DNA of 9,635 bases from the NCBI RefSeq assembly GCF_003184185.1, contig NZ_QHJG01000059.1:2678-12312 (forward strand). Direction: 5' to 3'. Source of the DNA: Legionella qingyii. GTDB taxonomy: Bacteria; Pseudomonadota; Gammaproteobacteria; Legionellales; Legionellaceae. Position numbers and translations under genes: made by a program. Within the stretch, counting starts at the first letter, position 1. Each line of letters begins with the position of its first letter. Shown here in pieces: positions 7,563 through 9,635 of the stretch. The notes under the pieces were generated by a model, which saw only the letters and a program-made list of their open reading frames with translations, ran no database searches and was not told the origin of the DNA.

Positions 7563-8965
7563 ACTGATAACGTTCACTGTATTAGTCAGTAGCTTACGGA
7601 CTAAAACTTCGAATAGAAGCTCGTCCTCTTTGCAACCTACTGTAACTGCTTATACCAAAATGTGGGAATTAACTCACACGATAATGTGCGGTTTAAGTTT
7701 AACGGCTTGTCAACTAACGAGCCTTCCAGCTACAATTATTTAGTCTACACTGGCCCGCTTGAGGTAACGTAACCCGACATCTATTATTACTACAACGGAA
7801 CCGCGTCAACGATAATCTCGTACCACGTCTAGGATTACGCATATGCGCATTACCTGAAAGCCATAATCAAATAGGACATAATGCGTTAGTTCTATGCGAC
7901 TTTGTAAATGAGATAGTTGTACCCCGATTCGAGCTAAAACGCGAACTAAAATAATTACCGTTTGATTAGCCCGTAGCAAAACTTAATGTTCCACTACACC
8001 TATATCAGTTACGGTTTCCTCTTAAATAACTTGACCTAATACTTCCTAAGTAAGAACTTAAATGTCAACGTCATTATTCCCTACGGAATTTTGCAAAATA
8101 GTTATCAATAAGTTGTGCGGTAAATGCACTTATAAAAGGTAACCGAGTACACTAATAGCTACGCAAAAGCGAACGACTTCTCGACAACGTTATAGTCGTG
8201 AACGGAAACGAGTCACTTGTCGTGTACGTTTCCGATTTGCGAAATAATTTTCATGGGTACAATTAAGACGGACGTCGTTCAGCTCCGGTACGTTACCCGA
8301 AATAAGCGAAACCAGTTACCACCCGATTTTAACTAGCGCCGCTTTTGTCGGAATTCCTTCCTTCACAATTATAGATATTTTAGTGAGCGGGACTTCGGAA
8401 ATTACGGGTAAAAGATGTTTTAAAAGAAATATTTTTCGTTGGTTCTTTAAAAAAGGTAGTCTACTAGTTGGTAGTAAATCCGAACCATGGCCATCGTTTC
8501 TAGGGTTAATCAAGCGTTTAATCGCCGTTAACAAGGACCCGGTTATATGTTCGGTAACACCGTCAACGAATGCGATAAGTTCCTAACCTTTTTTTATCGA
8601 AAAACTTAAGTCTAGGACGATACCGAAAAATACTACTTACCCAGAGGACCCTATTCCTTGCCCGCTATCTACTTACGTAGGTCGCAAAAATAAACCGGTT
8701 AGGCCACGCATTCCGCTCATAACGCCGTTACGACCCTCCACAAAATAAAGTTCGTAAATTAATACTTTTGTTCGCTGTAAATCTTTACCGCCTTTTTTAT
8801 GAATTTTAAAATTGGGACGGCCTAATACTTATATAAAACTTTTCAATAGACCTTCTTATAACGTAGTTCGCTGAGTGATCTTCTCCGTTATTAAATGAAT
8901 TTTAGGAGCTACTAACACCATATTTGGGGTTGTAACCCCAGTTAGGATAGCGGTGGCCGAATATT
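7562..8965 (+). CDS. ankH: Ankyrin-repeat cysteine-protease-like protein, AnkH/LegA3 type Dot/Icm effector
   Basis: This 467-residue protein fits AnkH (LegA3), a Dot/Icm type IV effector that Legionella injects into host cells and one of the few effectors kept across the genus. The N-terminus has about three ankyrin repeats: near 30-62 (DEYGFTPLIECA), 63-95 (TGRTPLHWAVDNND, LLLEHGADPN) and a weaker one at 96-128. The following segment includes DFINGKLIGHRFELQG. The C-terminal half looks like a cysteine-peptidase fold: H243 in SRGHAMGF, D258 in WWAKIDRG and C324 in SGNCSWANI. The order His-Asp-Cys is that of clan CE peptidases and not papain. Catalytic assignment is inferred from motif shape. 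There is no signal peptide or membrane segment, as expected for a type IV substrate. The gene is coupled to smr2 and ends 6 bp before a palindromic element. Recognition is from memory of the family, not a search. Confidence 0.88.
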
Positions 8966-8971
8966 AAAGTA

Positions 8972-9095
8972 GTCCTGAATGCTTTTTGGGGATAGAGAAG
9001 CAATTTTTACAAAAATTGAGCCAGTAAATCAGATAGATGTGAGGGAGTAATTTTTGTAAAAAAACGGAGCTGGAACCCCAAAAAGCATTGAGGAC
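8972..9095. repeat. 124-bp MITE-like palindromic element, complete copy
   Basis: In restored sense the left end is CAGGACTTACGAAAAACCCC (8972-8991) and the right end GGGGTTTTTCGTAACTCCTG (9076-9095), a 20-bp terminal inverted repeat with one mismatch. Inner blocks also pair (TTAAAAATG with CATTTTTAA-like sequence), so the element could fold along most of its length. No reading frame is present and no target duplication is evident. It starts 6 bp after the ankH stop and so may shape the 3' end of that transcript. A second copy in the same orientation starts at 9560. Confidence 0.8.
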
Positions 9096-9311
9096 AAACA
9101 TTGAACCCTCGAGAGAGAAGGAAGCCCCGCTAAAGGGGCTTAGAAGATATGTAGCTACTTTTTTTTCAGGTAGAGATAAGCTGCAGAGCATCGAAACAGG
9201 CGCCCTAGGTCTTCTAGACGCGTTTTGTGACCACTACATATGAGTTGCTTCGTAGGCGTAACTCACGGTCCAGCGGGTCTTATATTGTAGGCATACGGGA
9301 ATAAAAAGTCG
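9096..9311. other. Intergenic spacer with hairpin and degenerate palindrome
   Basis: Two structures are visible. TTCGGGG-CGATTT-CCCCGAA (9122-9141) is a clean 7-bp stem with a 6-nt loop and no following T-tract. TCTCGTAGCTTTGTCCGCGGGA (within 9181-9212) looks like a decayed copy of the dispersed CCCGCGG..CCGCGGG palindrome that I associate with Legionella-type intergenic DNA; one arm has lost its complementarity. No gene was found in either direction. Confidence 0.4.
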
Positions 9312-9317
9312 ATATTA
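9312..9317 (+). promoter_or_regulatory. -10 box for the DUF1328 gene
   Basis: A perfect TATAAT, preceded by C (CTATAAT), lies 40 bp before the ATG of the small membrane protein. No good -35 lies 16-18 bp upstream. A strong -10 with leading C and weak -35 is compatible with a stationary-phase sigma factor, but this is not proven. Confidence 0.45.
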
Positions 9318-9357
9318 GTCTTCCATTCTTGATAGAATAGGACTATTCCTCTAGTGA

Positions 9358-9540
9358 TACAATTTCACCCGCGACCATAAAAACCAATAGCGGTAGCAAC
9401 GCCCTAATAAACCAAAAGCACCATAACGCAGATGCCGACGTTCATAGCGATTTCACGAAAAGAAAAATAAATAGTAATAGAAGGACTGGAAAAATTAAAA
9501 CCGGTATAAACCTTGACGTAGAGAATGACGTCATGGAATT
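9358..9540 (+). CDS. DUF1328 small membrane protein, YtjA type
   Basis: This 60-residue inner-membrane protein resembles the DUF1328/YtjA family. It opens MLKWALVFLVIAIVAGLFGF, the family hallmark, as the first transmembrane segment (about 3-22), followed by a short loop GIASTAASIAK and a second transmembrane segment (about 32-54). The molecular function of the family is unknown; members are often linked to envelope or general stress. A strong AAGGAG (9346-9351) sits 6 nt before the ATG, and TATAAT lies upstream, so it is probably a single-gene unit. It is flanked on both sides by copies of the 124-bp palindromic element. Confidence 0.9.
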
Positions 9541-9559
9541 AAACACTATTTATGAGAAT

Positions 9560-9635
9560 GTCCTGAATGCTTGTTGGGGTTAGAGAAACAATTTTTTACA
9601 AAAATTAAGCCAGTAAATCAGATAGATTTGAGGGA
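9560..9635. repeat. MITE-like palindromic element, second copy, cut by window end
   Basis: These 76 bp match 8972-9046 in the same orientation with a few substitutions and single-base length changes in A/T runs. The copy starts ACAGGACTTACG and includes the shared centre TCGGTCATTTAGTCTATCTA. The right half lies beyond the window. It begins about 20 bp after the DUF1328 stop. Confidence 0.8.

Noticed and set aside
9122..9141. Rho-independent terminator for ankH
   Set aside because: The stem is good, but neither direction has a T-tract immediately after it, so I kept it only as a hairpin within the spacer description.
8316..9191. Short printed-strand open frames at 8316-8534, 8383-8586 and 8964-9191
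   Set aside because: The first two are shadows of ankH; the third covers the palindromic element and spacer and shows no protein-like features.
1..9635. A true genomic inversion or mosaic
   Set aside because: An inversion would give a reverse complement, which leaves ORFs readable on the other strand. Here neither strand as printed is readable, and the effect is uniform with no seams.

Overview
READ THIS FIRST. The printed letters do not encode genes in the orientation stated. None of the six legitimate frames has an open frame longer than 142 codons. When the letters are complemented without reversal (for left-to-right genes), or read backwards without complementing (for right-to-left genes), the window resolves into eleven intact CDS with normal starts and stops, Shine-Dalgarno sites and recognisable family motifs. 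The window has therefore had one operation of reverse complementation left out. A reversed and a complemented window are the same duplex, so I cannot say which was done. All features are annotated on the restored duplex, and window coordinates are unchanged. '+' means transcribed left to right (complement the printed base at each position). '-' means transcribed right to left (read the printed letters backwards). Quoted motifs are in restored, coding-sense orientation unless marked as printed.

Organism: an AT-rich gammaproteobacterium, most probably Legionella or a close member of Legionellales. The yibN-grxC-secB-gpsA order and prmB-aroC are gammaproteobacterial. The last large gene closely fits the Dot/Icm core effector AnkH/LegA3 (ankyrin repeats plus a cysteine-protease-like domain). 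The intergenic regions carry several kinds of small palindromic repeats.

Layout. 1-425: repeat-rich spacer with two copies of an 85-bp palindromic element and a 30-bp tandem repeat grown from its end. 426-2705 (right to left): yibN, grxC, secB, a hairpin repeat, then gpsA; this is membrane rhodanese-like protein, glutaredoxin 3, export chaperone and glycerol-3-phosphate dehydrogenase. 2885-3430 (right to left): a Smr-domain protein, smr1. 3431-3635: divergent promoter region. 3636-6643 (left to right): prmB, aroC and asd, tightly packed; this is ribosomal protein uL3 methylation, chorismate synthesis and aspartate-semialdehyde synthesis. 6795-8965 (left to right): smr2, a second Smr-like protein with altered catalytic motifs, translationally coupled to ankH. 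8966-9635: a 124-bp palindromic element, weak hairpins, a 60-residue DUF1328 membrane protein, and a second copy of the palindromic element cut off by the window edge.

The metabolic genes are ordinary housekeeping. The most interesting parts are the pair of Smr paralogues bracketing prmB-aroC-asd, the coupling of the degenerate copy to a translocated-effector gene, the cysteine-less rhodanese, and the repeat families.
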